From NCBI GenBank assembly GCA_010909165.1, contig MU008160.1, positions 1,674,001 through 1,738,000 on the forward strand: a stretch of DNA of 64,000 nucleotides, read 5' to 3'. This document shows positions 37,105-47,386 of this stretch, piece by piece. The stretch's first letter is position 1, and each line of letters begins with the position of its first letter. The position numbers were made by a program, and so were the translations under genes. Origin of the DNA: Anthoceros angustus (taxonomy: Eukaryota; Streptophyta; Anthocerotopsida; Anthocerotales; Anthocerotaceae). Under the pieces are notes generated by a model. That model was not told the origin of the DNA. It worked only from the letters and a program-made list of their open reading frames with translations, and searched no databases.

Positions 37105-37275
37105 ATACGGTTTGGCTTCGTTTGAGTCTTCTTCTTCAAACAAAGATGCCTTTGGTAATGTTGAAGAAACACTGGCTTCGTTTGATTCTTCTTCAAGCAA
37201 AGATGCCTTTGGTAATGTTGAAGAGATGCTTTCCTCCGTCTCTTGCACTCACCAAGAGAGTCAGGGCTGCCCAAT
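37105..37275 (+). repeat. Duplicated coding-like unit (Ser/Asp/Phe-rich)
   Basis: Two adjacent copies of ~55-60 bp read in one + strand frame as ASFESSSSNKDAFGNVEETL and ASFDSSSSKDAFGNVEEML, then run to a stop. The preserved frame suggests an exon of a once-coding acidic repeat protein. No start or neighbouring exon was recognised, so it is probably a relic. Confidence 0.5.
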
Positions 37276-37536
37276 CTTGGATAGCTGACACTCTACTGAT
37301 GTTGTCGTGTACGAGAGGTGACCTCCTTTCAACATGAAAAAGGAGGTGTAAAAGTCTGACTCCTCTAGGCCTTCCATTAAAGACATTCACGGCCATCCTT
37401 TCTTTGTTCGAAAGATCGAGTGTCGGCTCGAAGTGAATCAAGAGATGACTTGACCGTTCAACTGATATGTGATGTACCATATGGAAGAAGGGTTGTCACC
37501 ACCTCGATCTCCAGAAAATGATATGTTATGATATAT

Positions 37537-37640
37537 GTTGGCAGTCTGTGCCGCATGTGTTTTGTATGTATGTGCCGCATGTGTTCTCTGGATGTATGTG
37601 CCGCATGTGTTCTGTATGTATATGCCGCATGTGTTCTGGT
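37537..37640. repeat. Minisatellite, about 28-32-bp unit, four copies
   Basis: Four copies of TGTGCCGCATGTGTTCTGTATGTA-like sequence, with small indels between units. Confidence 0.85.
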
Positions 37641-37733
37641 GGTGTTTGTGGGTTTTGTGGAAGAGTATTAGTGAATAAAGTGATTTACCAGTGAAGATTG
37701 TGTGCCTTCCCACATACCGGAGTAATGGCAACT

Positions 37734-37910
37734 AATCAGCAACACAGAGCAACTAATCAGCAACAGAGAGAGCTTTTCCTCACAAGTTCTGCTACGAGTG
37801 CAGGCATGTGATTCCAAGCAGGTTCTTGCTGGATGTTATTGGAGACGAGAGGGAGCTTTTCCTCACGTGATTCCAAGCAGGTTCTTGCTGGATGTCATTG
37901 GAGACTTATC
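37734..37910. repeat. Interleaved direct duplications
   Basis: CAACTAATCAGCAACA.AGAG occurs twice in a row. Then GAGCTTTTCCTCAC and GTGATTCCAAGCAGGTTCTTGCTGGATGT(T/C)ATTGGAGAC each occur twice, about 80 bp apart. They have the look of slippage or templated-insertion scars. Confidence 0.8.
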
Positions 37911-37972
37911 AAGGATCATTTATCTCTATTAGTTACAACTGGTTTATAAGTAGCTACCCTTATTAGAACCCT

Positions 37973-38041
37973 GGGCATTTGGTCTAGTGGTATGGGTCTT
38001 GCTCATCACAAGAGGTCGCGATTAATACTTTCGCAATGCCC
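37973..38041 (+). tRNA. tRNA-like sequence with CAT anticodon, degenerate T arm
   Basis: A 7-bp acceptor stem (GGGCATT / AATGCCC) is perfect. The D-arm region TGGTCTAGTGGTAT is canonical for plant tRNA-Pro-type genes and box A-like. The anticodon arm TCTTG-CTCATCA-CAAGA is perfectly paired and would present CAT. The T arm has lost the conserved TTCGA (it reads TTAATAC), so box B is weak. The sequence most resembles tRNA-Pro with a changed anticodon loop. It is likely a tRNA pseudogene or the head of a SINE, followed by an AT-rich tract (38045-38215). Function is doubtful. Confidence 0.5.
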
Positions 38042-38599
38042 TTAATTAGAATATATATAAAATATATTTATATTTTAGTTTTCTAGTACTATAGTTATAC
38101 TAGATATATATCATTCTTCTATCTGTTGTATTATATAATATTATGATACTTTATACTATCCTTCTAATATAATATAATAATACTACATAATCCTTGTATA
38201 TATATGAAATCATAGGTATGCTACAATGTTTCTCCGAGTCGTATCTTTCCTGACATTTTACCTGGCACTTCCGTCGTTCCTCCAACTCCCTCCCTGAACT
38301 CATGAATTTTAATAGGTGATGGAATTTTGAAGAAATATCTTGATAAGTTGATACAAGACACGACCTTCACCTCGCCAAGGTCTGCGGTGCCGACAGTGCA
38401 GGAATTCGCTGCTACACAGAAATCTCACAAGTACTCGCACAGTTTGAGATTCAAACGAAGGTCACGTTCCTCGCCGATTGCATCGTCGGCATCCCAAATG
38501 AATCAAGCCCTAACAGCGGCGAGTCCAGGCCGAGCAGGGCAGATGCATCTTCAGATTCAGACACTGAGAAAAGAGGACGTCCTGATCGCCGCCAAGATT

Positions 38600-39059
38600 C
38601 TAAGCGTACCCCCGACCAACGCAGTTCAGACACCGCTGAATCCTGCCAAAATAGCCCATTATGTGACACACACACAAGCCACAGCGCTGGCGGCCAAGGT
38701 TGGAAGTTGGAGACTCTTACTTGTTGCCTTCACAGGTAGGACACACGCACGGCTTCATCACCACGGGATCGAACAATGGCGACCACTGGATGGTAGACTT
38801 CCCCTTGCACAGCTGACAAGACGTGAATCCTTTGCCTTTGCACCTCTGGCACGGCGGGGAAGTTCTTTTCTGCGACAACGGAAGGGAAGATTAGGTGACT
38901 GTAAAACGAGCTGGTAATCGGAGGTGCTGGAAGTACCCGTTTAGCTTCTACGAAGGACCGGAAGGCTTGCACTGTGACCGAGGAGACCATAGAGACGGCG
39001 AAAACGCCACCCACCAACACGCCCCCTGCAGTGGCAATCAGCCGCACGGGTCCTCTCAT
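38600..39059 (-). CDS. DnaJ-type zinc-finger small membrane protein
   Basis: Three exons (39059-38937, 38869-38721, 38642-38600) give 104 aa. An N-terminal hydrophobic segment (LIATAGGVLVGGVFAVSMV) is followed by four CxxC modules: CQRCKGKG, CQLCKGK, CPTCEGN and CLNCVGRG. This is the Cys-rich zinc-binding pattern of DnaJ/Hsp40 central domains without a J domain, as in plant BSD2-like and related plastid proteins. It probably binds two zinc ions and assists protein folding or redox at an organelle membrane; the compartment is inferred. The final exon codes only 13 residues and the stop. The ATG lies 126 bp from the ALG3 ATG, head to head. Confidence 0.8.
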
Positions 39060-39185
39060 GCTTCGTGCTTTGCGGAAATTCCAGGTCCAACTTCTCCCGG
39101 AGTCGAAGCAATTAGATTAGGGTTTTGTCGACATGGAAGTGAAGGGTACTGACAAGGTGTGGTCACAACCCATTGACGAGCAGGA
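39060..39185. promoter_or_regulatory. Compact bidirectional promoter with telo-box
   Basis: Only 126 bp separate the start codons of the DnaJ-type gene (-) and ALG3 (+). TTAGGGTTT at 39117-39125 is a telo-box (reverse of AAACCCTAA), a plant promoter element common in translation-related and housekeeping genes. No TATA box is seen. Co-expression of the pair is plausible. Confidence 0.6.
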
Positions 39186-41788
39186 ATGGCTCGGATTCGA
39201 AGACCTCGAGATGGTGGAGAAGCACACAGAGAGGGGAAAGTTGTTCCCCAGACTAGGCCTCTGTATATTGCAGCCGCCGTGACCGCTATCGTTCTGGACA
39301 CTCTTCTGATCTGCTTCATAATTGCAAGAGTTCCTTGTATGTATTTCCTTGTATTCCAAGCGCTGTTTAATGTCCTTGTTTTGGCATGGTTGAATTGGCT
39401 GTTGAACAGTGCTTGTTGATTGGTCGTTTGATTTTCAGACACGAAGATAGATTGGGATGCTTACATGTCACAGGTGCACCTTCTTTGATTGTACACCATG
39501 CGTTCCGCTACTTTTCATACTTGTATCCAGTTGGTAATGAGATGCATAATCTTTGCAGTGATTATGTCAGTCCTCATACAAGTCCTTCTTTTCAGGTGGA
39601 GCAATTTCTAGGGGGAGAAAGGAACTACAAGGATATCTCTGGAGACACAGGTCCTCTTGTCTATCCTGCTGGTTTCCTGTATATATACTCTGTGATAAAG
39701 TATCTGACAGGTTCAGCCGTCTTCCCTGCGCAGGTCCTTTCTCTTTCTCTCTGTCGTTCTTGTGTAGTCTCATGTGACGTTTCGAATGCTCAGCAGTAGA
39801 GTACCAGCAAGTCTGCGCTTGACTTTCCATGTCTCCCTCTCTACGAGGGTAGTCAGTAGTCTGATTTCTGACAGGCAAGGTCCTTTCCATGATTGGTGGT
39901 TCATGCCTACATGCTGCTAGCAGATTTTCTTTGGGGCCCTGTACATTGTCAATCTTGGAATTACGCTTCTCATATACATCAAGGCTGCTGTGGTGAGCGA
40001 TGGTTGAGAGACATCCCTTTGCTTTGCATGTGATGTGTGGATGCGGCAAGTACACTCTGATCTGATGGAATATGGTCAAAATACATTGGCAGGCACCGTG
40101 GTGGGTTTTGTTGCTCTTGTGCCTATCGAAACGAGTGCACTCCATATTTGTTCTACGACTGTTCAATGACTGTGTAGCTACAACACTTGCACATGCATCC
40201 ATTGCAATCATGCAGAGGCAACATTGGTATATAGGTCTGCTGGTCTTCAGGTGAGCACACTTGTGACTCTCCAGGATGTTAGTGTACTCTCTAGCTAAGT
40301 TACATTGTGGATTTCATCTTGTGTACGACCGGGAGACATTCATGAACAGTGAGTGCTACAGTCTAGTGCTTCCAGGTGCTTACTGCTCGACATTGTCTGT
40401 TGCGTGAAAAGGGCAGTGCGGCAGTTTCAGTGAAGATGAATGTGTTGCTTTATGCACCACCCCTCCTGCTTCTGCTGCTGAAGGTCAGTGGTTGGGAACC
40501 TCTTGACGTTTAGGGACTGCCACCTAAGGTACTTGTGTTTCTGCTTACCCACAATTTTAAGTTCATGTTTGCAGACCTTGTCACTGAGAGAAGTTGCAAC
40601 CGCACTTTCGTATGCTGCACTGGTTCAGGTACGGATGCACATTGCTGCCAGGATACTATACCGTGCCATCTCTGGATACACCCTCCCTGACGAGCTGGTG
40701 CGTTTGATGCGGAATGCAGGTGATTTTAGGGTTTCCATTCCTTTTGCACGCCCCACTGGCATACTTATCAAGAGCATTCAATCTTGGTCGCGTTTTCATT
40801 CATTTTTGGTAACTATATCCACCCTTTCGCCCCAGAAATCGTCAATCCATTTCTTCTCTAACAAAAAATCTCGGTGCAGGTCTGTGAATCTCAAATTTTT
40901 ACCCGAGCCTCTGTTTGTGTCGAAACCATTGGCTGTTCTACTACTGCTATTGCATCTTGGGTTGTTGTTGCTGTTCGCTCAGGCTAAGTGGTGTCGGTAA
41001 GTTTTGCACGTCTTATCCAACACTGATTTTCAAAGCCCAATCCTGATTCATCCTCTCTGACAGCTCTGTAATTCCTCAGAAATGAAGGTGGCATCCTAGG
41101 TGCAACTGCGCTGTATGTTCCAAGAAAAAGCAACCAATTTGGATGGTTTGATTCTGTGAAGCAAATGTGGAACACCAGAGGGAAAGTCTTGAGTGCAGAT
41201 CGTACGTTAGCATACGCCTTGTCATTCTATATAGTGTGACTGCCCCAGGTACCAGAATGCTGTTTCAATGCTAAGATGTGTGCCTCAATTTTTTGCAGAT
41301 ATAGCAACTGTACTTTTCACAGGAAACTTCATCGGTATAGTCTGTGCGCGTTCTCTTCACTATCAATTCTACTGCTGGTATGCTACCCCTCTCCTCTGGC
41401 CAGCTGTCGTCTATAATCCAGTCCAGTCTCCCCTTACTCCCCGTCTTGCACTCATGAACTTACTTTAATGCCGTCTTGGATCAGGTACTTCTTTAGCTTA
41501 CCGCTGCTGCTGTGGAAGGCACCTTTTCCCACACCTGTGCGGTATGTCATAGAGATTTCAGCACGAGCCAGTGAAGGTTTTACTATATCATCCGTGAGTG
41601 TGAACCAAATGACTGTTGGTTGTCTGTTCAGGCTAGCCTTGCTTGGAGTTGTGGAGCTATGCTGGAATATCTACCCGTCCAGCATTGCATCATCATTAGC
41701 TCTACTGGCAGCTCATATCACCATCTTATGGGGTCTTTGGAAGGCTCCGAGTGAGGCGCCACACGCTGAAAAGGAAGCCGAGTCGTGA
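39186..41788 (+). CDS. ALG3: Dol-P-Man:Man5GlcNAc2-PP-Dol alpha-1,3-mannosyltransferase
   Basis: Thirteen exons in consistent phase: 39186-39336, 39439-39473, 39596-39733, 39924-39992, 40093-40250, 40417-40483, 40575-40628, 40720-40808, 40880-40996, 41080-41201, 41299-41377, 41485-41541, 41632-41788. They give 430 aa, close to the family length. Signatures: [69 protein letters not shown] and [19 protein letters not shown]. The protein is multi-pass in the ER membrane and adds the first mannose from dolichol-P-mannose on the lumenal side in N-glycan precursor assembly. The ATG at 39186 is in the frame of the first membrane segment; an earlier ATG at 39133 is in another frame and may act as an upstream ORF. 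Confidence 0.95.
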
Positions 41789-42439
41789 TATGGCTACAAG
41801 GAACTTACTTATGCGGGTAGATGCCTCATTGAGTCCAACGCACTAAAACACAACCACGGTTTACCTCGGTTCATTTCTGAGCTACCTATTGCACCTTGTC
41901 CCGAGTTCCTTGCAGTTATGATATGCCTACTTATCCACCTGAACCTTCTACTAGGTCCAGACAAATGTACGTAGTACCTTTTGGTCATTTAATGTTATTC
42001 TAACTCCCTTAATCATCCCATTTGTACTTTGTAATATTGCTTTAAACTTTTTGGCAACGCAGACCGTCAGACCTACAGTGCATCGTGTATTTAGCTATCC
42101 TATTGCGGATGAGCAATTTAACCCCAGAACGTTGGAGCGTTTTGGGCTACTTTCTAGAGGGAAAATCATTGAAAGTTAATTTTGATATTTTTTACTCCAA
42201 TTTTTATGGTTTTAAACCCTAAAGCCCCAGGATCTCCAAGGAGAGAGCTTTCCAACACACTCTCATTTGCCTAAATCCAACTTGAGATGGTTGAGACATG
42301 TCAATATGAACACACAGCGGGGTAAAAAGAGAGCAAGTTTCGTCGGTAGGTTTGTCCAAATGGCAGATGGGGCCACAAGTGCACAAAATGGAGACCATCT
42401 GATAGCTCTACTTACTCTTCAGAATGTTCACATGCTCGG
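41789..42439. other. Spacer after ALG3
   Basis: 3' untranslated region and spacer. AAACCCTAAA occurs at ~42213. No gene is supported. Confidence 0.5.
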
Positions 42440-42630
42440 ACCACAGCAAGCGGATGAAAAAATTTACAACAAAGGCGATCTAAACACCAGGGATCTTCAC
42501 AGTACATTAAGGAACGTTTGCAACTTGAGTTACATTCTGACCCTCAACGCGTCCTTGCTTATGTAAGGTCTGACTGTCACAAACCTGGACTCCACGCCTG
42601 CTCCTGCACCCCCATTCGCCAACACCTCAT

Positions 42631-42834
42631 TGTTAGATTGACTGTTAACCTAGCATAGTTAGGTGCCAACTTATGTGAAACACCACACACTTACATTTTT
42701 TGTTCATAATGCTTCCTAACCCCGAACGATTCATTCAGTTCTAATTCTGCTTCTGCACTCACTTTCTTTCTCCTAGCTCCGCTGCTCTTCATGTCGCTTG
42801 CATTCAGTTGAAACCTCCGCTCTAAATCATAAGA
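42631..42834 (+). repeat. 5' LTR, copy 1
   Basis: About 204 bp from TGTTAGATTGACTGTTAAC to AAATCATAAGA; the right border is set by the primer binding site that follows. The end does not read TAACA, so the terminal bases have mutated or the border is a few bases off. Confidence 0.7.
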
Positions 42835-42846
42835 TGGTATCAGAGC
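42835..42846 (+). other. Primer binding site, tRNA-iMet type
   Basis: TGGTATCAGAGC matches the 3' end complement of initiator tRNA-Met, the usual copia primer, directly after the LTR. The second copy at 45098 reads TGGTATCGAGC, having lost one base within CAG. Confidence 0.85.
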
Positions 42847-43333
42847 TTGGATCTGTCATGCCGTGTGACACTAATCTCTGCACTTTGGGTTTAGTGTTTG
42901 ATTAACATTAATTAATCTAATTACTTATCTCTAAGTAAGTAATTAATATTAATTAATCTGAAGTGTTTATGTTAATTAAACGTTGATTAGTGTTAATTAA
43001 ACATGGTTAGCAATAGCTAAGTGGATAAGCTCAAGTAATATGCTTTGGCATATTCCTTGCATATTATAGTGTATTCTTAGGATATTTCCGACATATGCTG
43101 ATGCCAATAGGATTTCTTAGGAATATGCCGATGCCAAGGGCTAGTATATATAGACCCTTCCATTGTGGACAAGCTCAGATCATAGCTTGTCCTTGTTCTG
43201 AGGAGGCCAAAGCTATGACTCCGAGAGCGATGTGTGAGGAATTTGCGTATCGTTCTCATGGGGAGAGTGTGTTTGTGCCACGATGTGAAGCTACTCCCTC
43301 CTGTTGTTACAAGCTATGATCTCTTTGTGTGTA

Positions 43334-43485
43334 CGCTAGATAGGCGTGCTAGGATAAGCTTGCTAGGCTTAGTGTGCTCGGCGTAGTGTGCTAGGCGATG
43401 CTAGGTGATGCTATATGATGCTAGGCGATGCTAGGCTTAGTGCGCTAAGCGATGCTAGGTGACGCTAGGCGACGCTAGCTCTTTA
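43334..43485 (+). repeat. GCTAGGCGAT minisatellite
   Basis: Many irregular copies of a 10-11-bp unit (GCTAGGCGAT / GCTAGGTGAT / GCTAGGCTTAGT). The second retroelement copy at ~45548-45690 is shorter. Confidence 0.85.
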
Positions 43486-43540
43486 AGCAAGTAGGCAAAG
43501 GACCCTCTAAAGTATGCCCAAGGCTTGAGGCCAAGGGAGA

Positions 43541-43625
43541 AGAAGCCCAAGTCCAAGGAGAAGAGGAGAAGAAGCCCAAAGTCCAAGGAGAGGAGGAGAA
43601 GAAGCCCAAAGTCCAAGGAGAGAAA
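43541..43625 (+). repeat. 27-30-bp purine-rich repeat coding EEKKPKVQG units
   Basis: Three copies of AAGAAGCCCAAAGTCCAAGGAGAGGAGGAG-type sequence; a near-identical array lies at 45752-45837. One frame encodes (E)EKKPKVQG repeats, possibly the tail of a former gag protein. Confidence 0.8.
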
Positions 43626-43709
43626 GGGTTTGGCCTTTTAAGGACAGCCAACCAAGAGAGAAACAAGAGTATTTTACTCTTGGGCGCCGGATTTCAAGGG
43701 ATAAGCGAG

Positions 43710-43856
43710 GAGTGGATAGGCATGGGTATGTCATCAATCCATTTGATTTCACTTTACGAGTAGCACCCCACCTCGGTTCGGATGGGGTGCTAGCCAATGA
43801 AGAGTTTTGGACGGTGAAATCAAATGGATTGATGACATACCCATGCCTATCCACTC
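43710..43856. repeat. Foldback element: 43-nt perfect inverted arms with inner hairpin
   Basis: The left arm 43710-43752 is exactly complementary to the right arm 43814-43856. It begins GAGTGGATAGGCATGGGTAT. The 61-nt loop contains a second stem, AGCACCCCA (43762-43770) with TGGGGTGCT (43783-43791). The structure recurs at 45922-46075 with both 43-nt arms intact. It could be a small MITE or an RNA foldback that feeds small-RNA production. Confidence 0.9.
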
Positions 43857-44907
43857 GCTATCCTTGAACCGCGCCCAATGTAACCTTGGAGGGTTGGGTG
43901 CTCGGCCGGTTGCTAGCAGTCGCTGGGGCCGTTGCTAGGGACTGTTGCTATAGCGGCAAGACTCGAGAACTGTTGCTATGGTAGCAACCAAGTCGGAGTT
44001 ATTTTCCGATAAATGGAAAACCTATTTGAGCGAAATCACGAAATACCCGAACGGAAGTAACGCGTCCTATTTCCAGTAGCGGGAAGAGACAAGGAATATT
44101 TGCGGCGAGGCGGGCGCGCCACCTCAAGCTCGAACGTGACTGGACGGAGGTCGGAGGAAACGCGGCCGAATGAGTCACGGCGCGCAGACGACGAGCGCAC
44201 TCAAGAGGGCCGAATCGGTGGAATGGCGGTCGGCGGATCGGCGGTGGCGGAGGCTGGAGAAGGCTAGGCGGGCGGCTCGGGTGTGGCGGCGAGGGCAGGC
44301 GGAGCAGAGGGCAGTGGAGGCAGCTCGAAGGTGCGGCGTGGGCGGGCAATGGGAAGTAAGCAAGCGGGGCGGAATTACACCCCAATGAGAATGTCGGGCG
44401 TGCGGCTCTGGAGAAGGCTAGGCGGGCGGCTCGTGTGGCGACTGCGCCGCAAGAAGCTAAGAAGAGCAGGCAAGTCGGATGGGAAGTCGGCCGAGGAGGG
44501 TGCAGAGGAAAAGGGTGCAGGCGGTCATGGTAGTGGCACGCACCACAGGAGGTCGCGGACAAGGGCAAGACAAAGCGCGAGGTCCTGTCTGCAGTGGTTG
44601 CGGATACACCTCCAAGCCTCTGCAGGTACACCAAGCCTCACACAACCGAGGTAGGGTGGCGGCAGCTGGCAGCGGCGGTGTATTGGCATGAGGATAAGAA
44701 CGGGGTTTCAATTCGGAGGGTCGGGGTCTTGTGGACCACAGCGGATGAAAAATTTACAACAAAGGCGATCTAAACACCGTGGATCTTCACGGTACATTAA
44801 GGAACGCTTTGCAACTTGAGTTTCGACCCTCAACGCGTCCTTGCTTATGTAAGGTCTGTCACAAACCTCGGACTCCACGCTCGCACCCCCATTCGCCAAC
44901 ACCTCAT

Positions 44908-45097
44908 TGTTAGATTGATCGTTAACCTAGCATAGTTAGGTGCCAACTTATGTGAAACACCACACACTTACATTTTTGTTCATAATGCTTAACCCCCGAG
45001 ATTCATTCGTTCTAATTGCCTTCGCACTCACTTTCTTTCTCCTAGCTCATTGCTCTTCATGTCGCTTGCATTGAAACCTCCGCTCTAAATCATAAGA
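44908..45097 (+). repeat. 5' LTR, copy 2
   Basis: Second LTR copy inside the tandem duplication, TGTTAGATTGATCGTTAAC to AAATCATAAGA, followed by TGGTATCGAGC. It is about 14 bp shorter than copy 1; most lost bases fall at CAG or CTG sites. Confidence 0.7.
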
Positions 45098-45921
45098 TGG
45101 TATCGAGCTTGGATCCGCATGATCGTGTGACACTAATCTCGCACTTTGGGTTTAGTGTTTGATTAACATTAATTAATCTAATTACTTATCTCTAAGTAAG
45201 TAATTAATATTAATTAATCAAGTGTTTATGTTAATTAAACGTTGATTAGTGTTAATTAAACATGGTTAGCAATAGCTAAGTGGATAAGCTCAAGTAATAT
45301 GCTTTGGCATATTCCTTGCATATTATAGTGTATTCTTAGGATATTTCCATATCGATGCCGATAGGATTTCTTAGGAATATGCCGATGCCAAGGGCTAGTA
45401 TATATAGACCCTTCCATTGTGGACAAGCTCGGATCATAGCTTGTCCTGACTCAGGAGGCGATGTGAGGAATTTGCGTGTCGTTCTCATGGGGAGAGTGTG
45501 TTTGTGCGATGTGAAGCTACTCCTCCTGTTTCTTCAAGCTATGATCTCTTTTTGTGTACGCTAGATAGGCGTGCTAGGATAAGCTTGCTAGGCTTAGTGT
45601 GCTCGTGGTGTGCGGCGTGCTAGGTGATGCTATATGATGCTATGCTAGGCTTAGTGCGCTAAGCGATGCTAGGTGACGCTAGGCGGCCTTCTCTTTAAGC
45701 AAGTAGGCAAAGGACCCTCTAAAGTATGCCCAAGGCTTGAGGCCAAGGGAGAAGAAGCCCAAGTCCAAGGAGAAGAGGAGAAGAAGCCCAAAGTCCAAGG
45801 AGAGGAGGAGAAGAAGCCCAAAGTCCAAGGAGAGAAAGGGTTTGGCCTTTTAAGGACAGCCAACCAAGAGAGAAACAAGAGTATTTTACTCTTGGGCGCC
45901 GGATTTCAAGGGATAAGCGAG

Positions 45922-46075
45922 GAGTGGATAGGCATGGGTATGTCATCAATCCATTTGATTTCACTTTAAGCACCCCAAGAGCAGAGCACCTCGGTTCTGG
46001 ATGGGGTGCTAGCCAATGAAGAGTTTTGGACGGTGAAATCAAATGGATTGATGACATACCCATGCCTATCCACTC
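45922..46075. repeat. Foldback element, second copy
   Basis: Arms 45922-45964 and 46033-46075 are perfectly complementary over 43 nt and identical to those of the copy at 43710-43856. The loop is 7 nt longer and its inner stem is interrupted by an AGAGCAG-type insertion. Confidence 0.88.
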
Positions 46076-47206
46076 GCTCGCTATCCTGAACCGGCCCAAT
46101 GTAACCTTGGAGGGTTGGGTGCTCGGCCGGTTGCTAGCAGTCGCTGGGGCCGTTGCTAGGGACTGTTGCTATGACAACCTCAGAACTGTTGCTATGGTAG
46201 CAACCAAGTCGGAGTTATTTTCCGATAAATCTGAAAACCTATTTGGGCGAAATCACGAAATACCCGAACGGAAGTAACGCGTCCTATTTCCAGTGAAGAG
46301 ACAAGGAATATTTACGAGGAATCAAGGCGCCACACCTCAAGCTCGGGCGTGGCCGTGGGCGGAGGCTGGAGAAAGCGGCCGGCGTCGCGGAGTCGCGGCC
46401 CGGCGTGGCACTCGAGAAGAGAATCGGGTGGAATGGCGGTCAGGCGGATCTGGCGGTGGGAGGCAGGCGGTGTCGGGCAGCGGCACCCGGCAGGCGGCGG
46501 GCGAAGTGCAGTGGGCAGCTCGAAGGTGCGGCGTGGGCGGGCAATGGGAAGTAAGCAAGCGGGGCGCCGCGTGGCGGGGAGTAATGTCGGGCGTAGCTCC
46601 ACAGAGAAGGCTAGGGCGGCTCGGGTGTGGCGTGCCGCAAGAAGCTAAGAAGAGCGAGCAAGTCGGATAGGCCAGTGAAGGCCGTAGGAACCAGGAAAAG
46701 GGAAGTGCAGGCGGTCATAAGCGGTGGCACGCACTCGGGAGGTCGCGGACAAGGGAGCCAGCCGGTCCTGTCTACCGTGGTTGCGGATACATCCAAGCCT
46801 CTGCAGGTACACCAAGCCTCACACGCAGGTAGGGGCTGGCCGAGGCGGGCGGTGTATTGGCGGTCGGAGGATAGGGGGTTTCAATTCCGGAGGGGTCGGG
46901 GTCTTTGAAGTCGGGACCGAAAATGGAAGGATAGGCATGGGTTGAATCAATTGAGAGTCGAGGATTGTCAGCGCTTTCCAAATCTGAGTGGTCAGGCGGG
47001 ACACCCCGCCATCGTGAAGTTGGAAGCCGAGCGGTGTTTCCAGGGGATCCTCGGTCAAACAGCGAGCTAAGCGGAAATTTGGATGGGAAGTCGGCCGAGG
47101 AGGTTGATACGAGCAGTGGACAGGGAATCTTGAGGTGGGAAGTGCGGTGGTGCATCACGATGGCGGGACTCCTTACTGTGAAACTGAGCCACGCCACAGT
47201 CGAAGC

Positions 47207-47386
47207 ATGGCCCCTAAGAAGACCACTCCGGTGGCCATTGAGGCCATTACCAGCATCAATGGCCCAACATGGGGCAATCGGAGAGTGAAGGCGGGGTCTT
47301 TGGTGGCTAAGCATCACTTGTCCTTCATGGACAAAAAGTGGTGCTACAATAGCCTGCGTTGGTTTGGGAGTGTCAGGGGCACATGA
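47207..47386 (+). CDS. Short unrecognised frame within the retroelement
   Basis: A 59-aa frame begins MAPKKTTPVAIEAITSINGP and continues with HHLSFMDKKWCYNSLRW. In another frame ~47405-47480 reads IFIVPVYERLKRNVVE, so a longer frame may have been broken here. Position after LTR/PBS and before the basic and coiled-coil frames suggests a former gag-like protein. No conserved domain or CCHC knuckle is recognised. Confidence 0.35.
   Translation: MAPKKTTPVAIEAITSINGPTWGNRRVKAGSLVAKHHLSFMDKKWCYNSLRWFGSVRGT

Larger units (their letters stand above)
35725..38599. other. Repeat-rich intergenic region
   Basis: No gene is supported. The left end should contain the promoter of WIYLD/RRM paralogue 2. 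The centre holds five short tandem duplications (annotated separately), a tRNA-like sequence and an AT-rich tract. A 196-codon + strand frame at 38327-38917 covers the reverse of the DnaJ-type gene and is treated as a shadow. Confidence 0.5.
42440..46910 (+). repeat. Tandem duplication of about 2.2 kb including LTR and PBS
   Basis: The segment 42440-44735 is repeated at 44736-46910. Landmarks in order in both: GGACCACAG, GCGGATGAAAAA, the LTR, the PBS, a TTAATTAAT-rich tract, GCTAGG minisatellite, purine-rich KPKVQG repeat, foldback, GGGAAGTAAGCAAGCGGGGCG, and GTGGTTGCGGATACA. The duplicated unit includes sequence left of the LTR, so it arose by recombination, not by retrotransposition. Copies differ mostly by small indels, many at CAG/CTG. 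Confidence 0.85.

Noticed and set aside
38327-38917. 196-codon + strand frame
   Set aside because: It overlaps antisense the DnaJ-type gene whose CxxC motifs and splice phases are clear; its own sequence shows no family.
43999-44634. 211-codon - strand frame in a GC-rich part of the retroelement
   Set aside because: No recognisable domain, and the frame is broken in the duplicated copy at ~46.3-46.8 kb; it is GC-driven.
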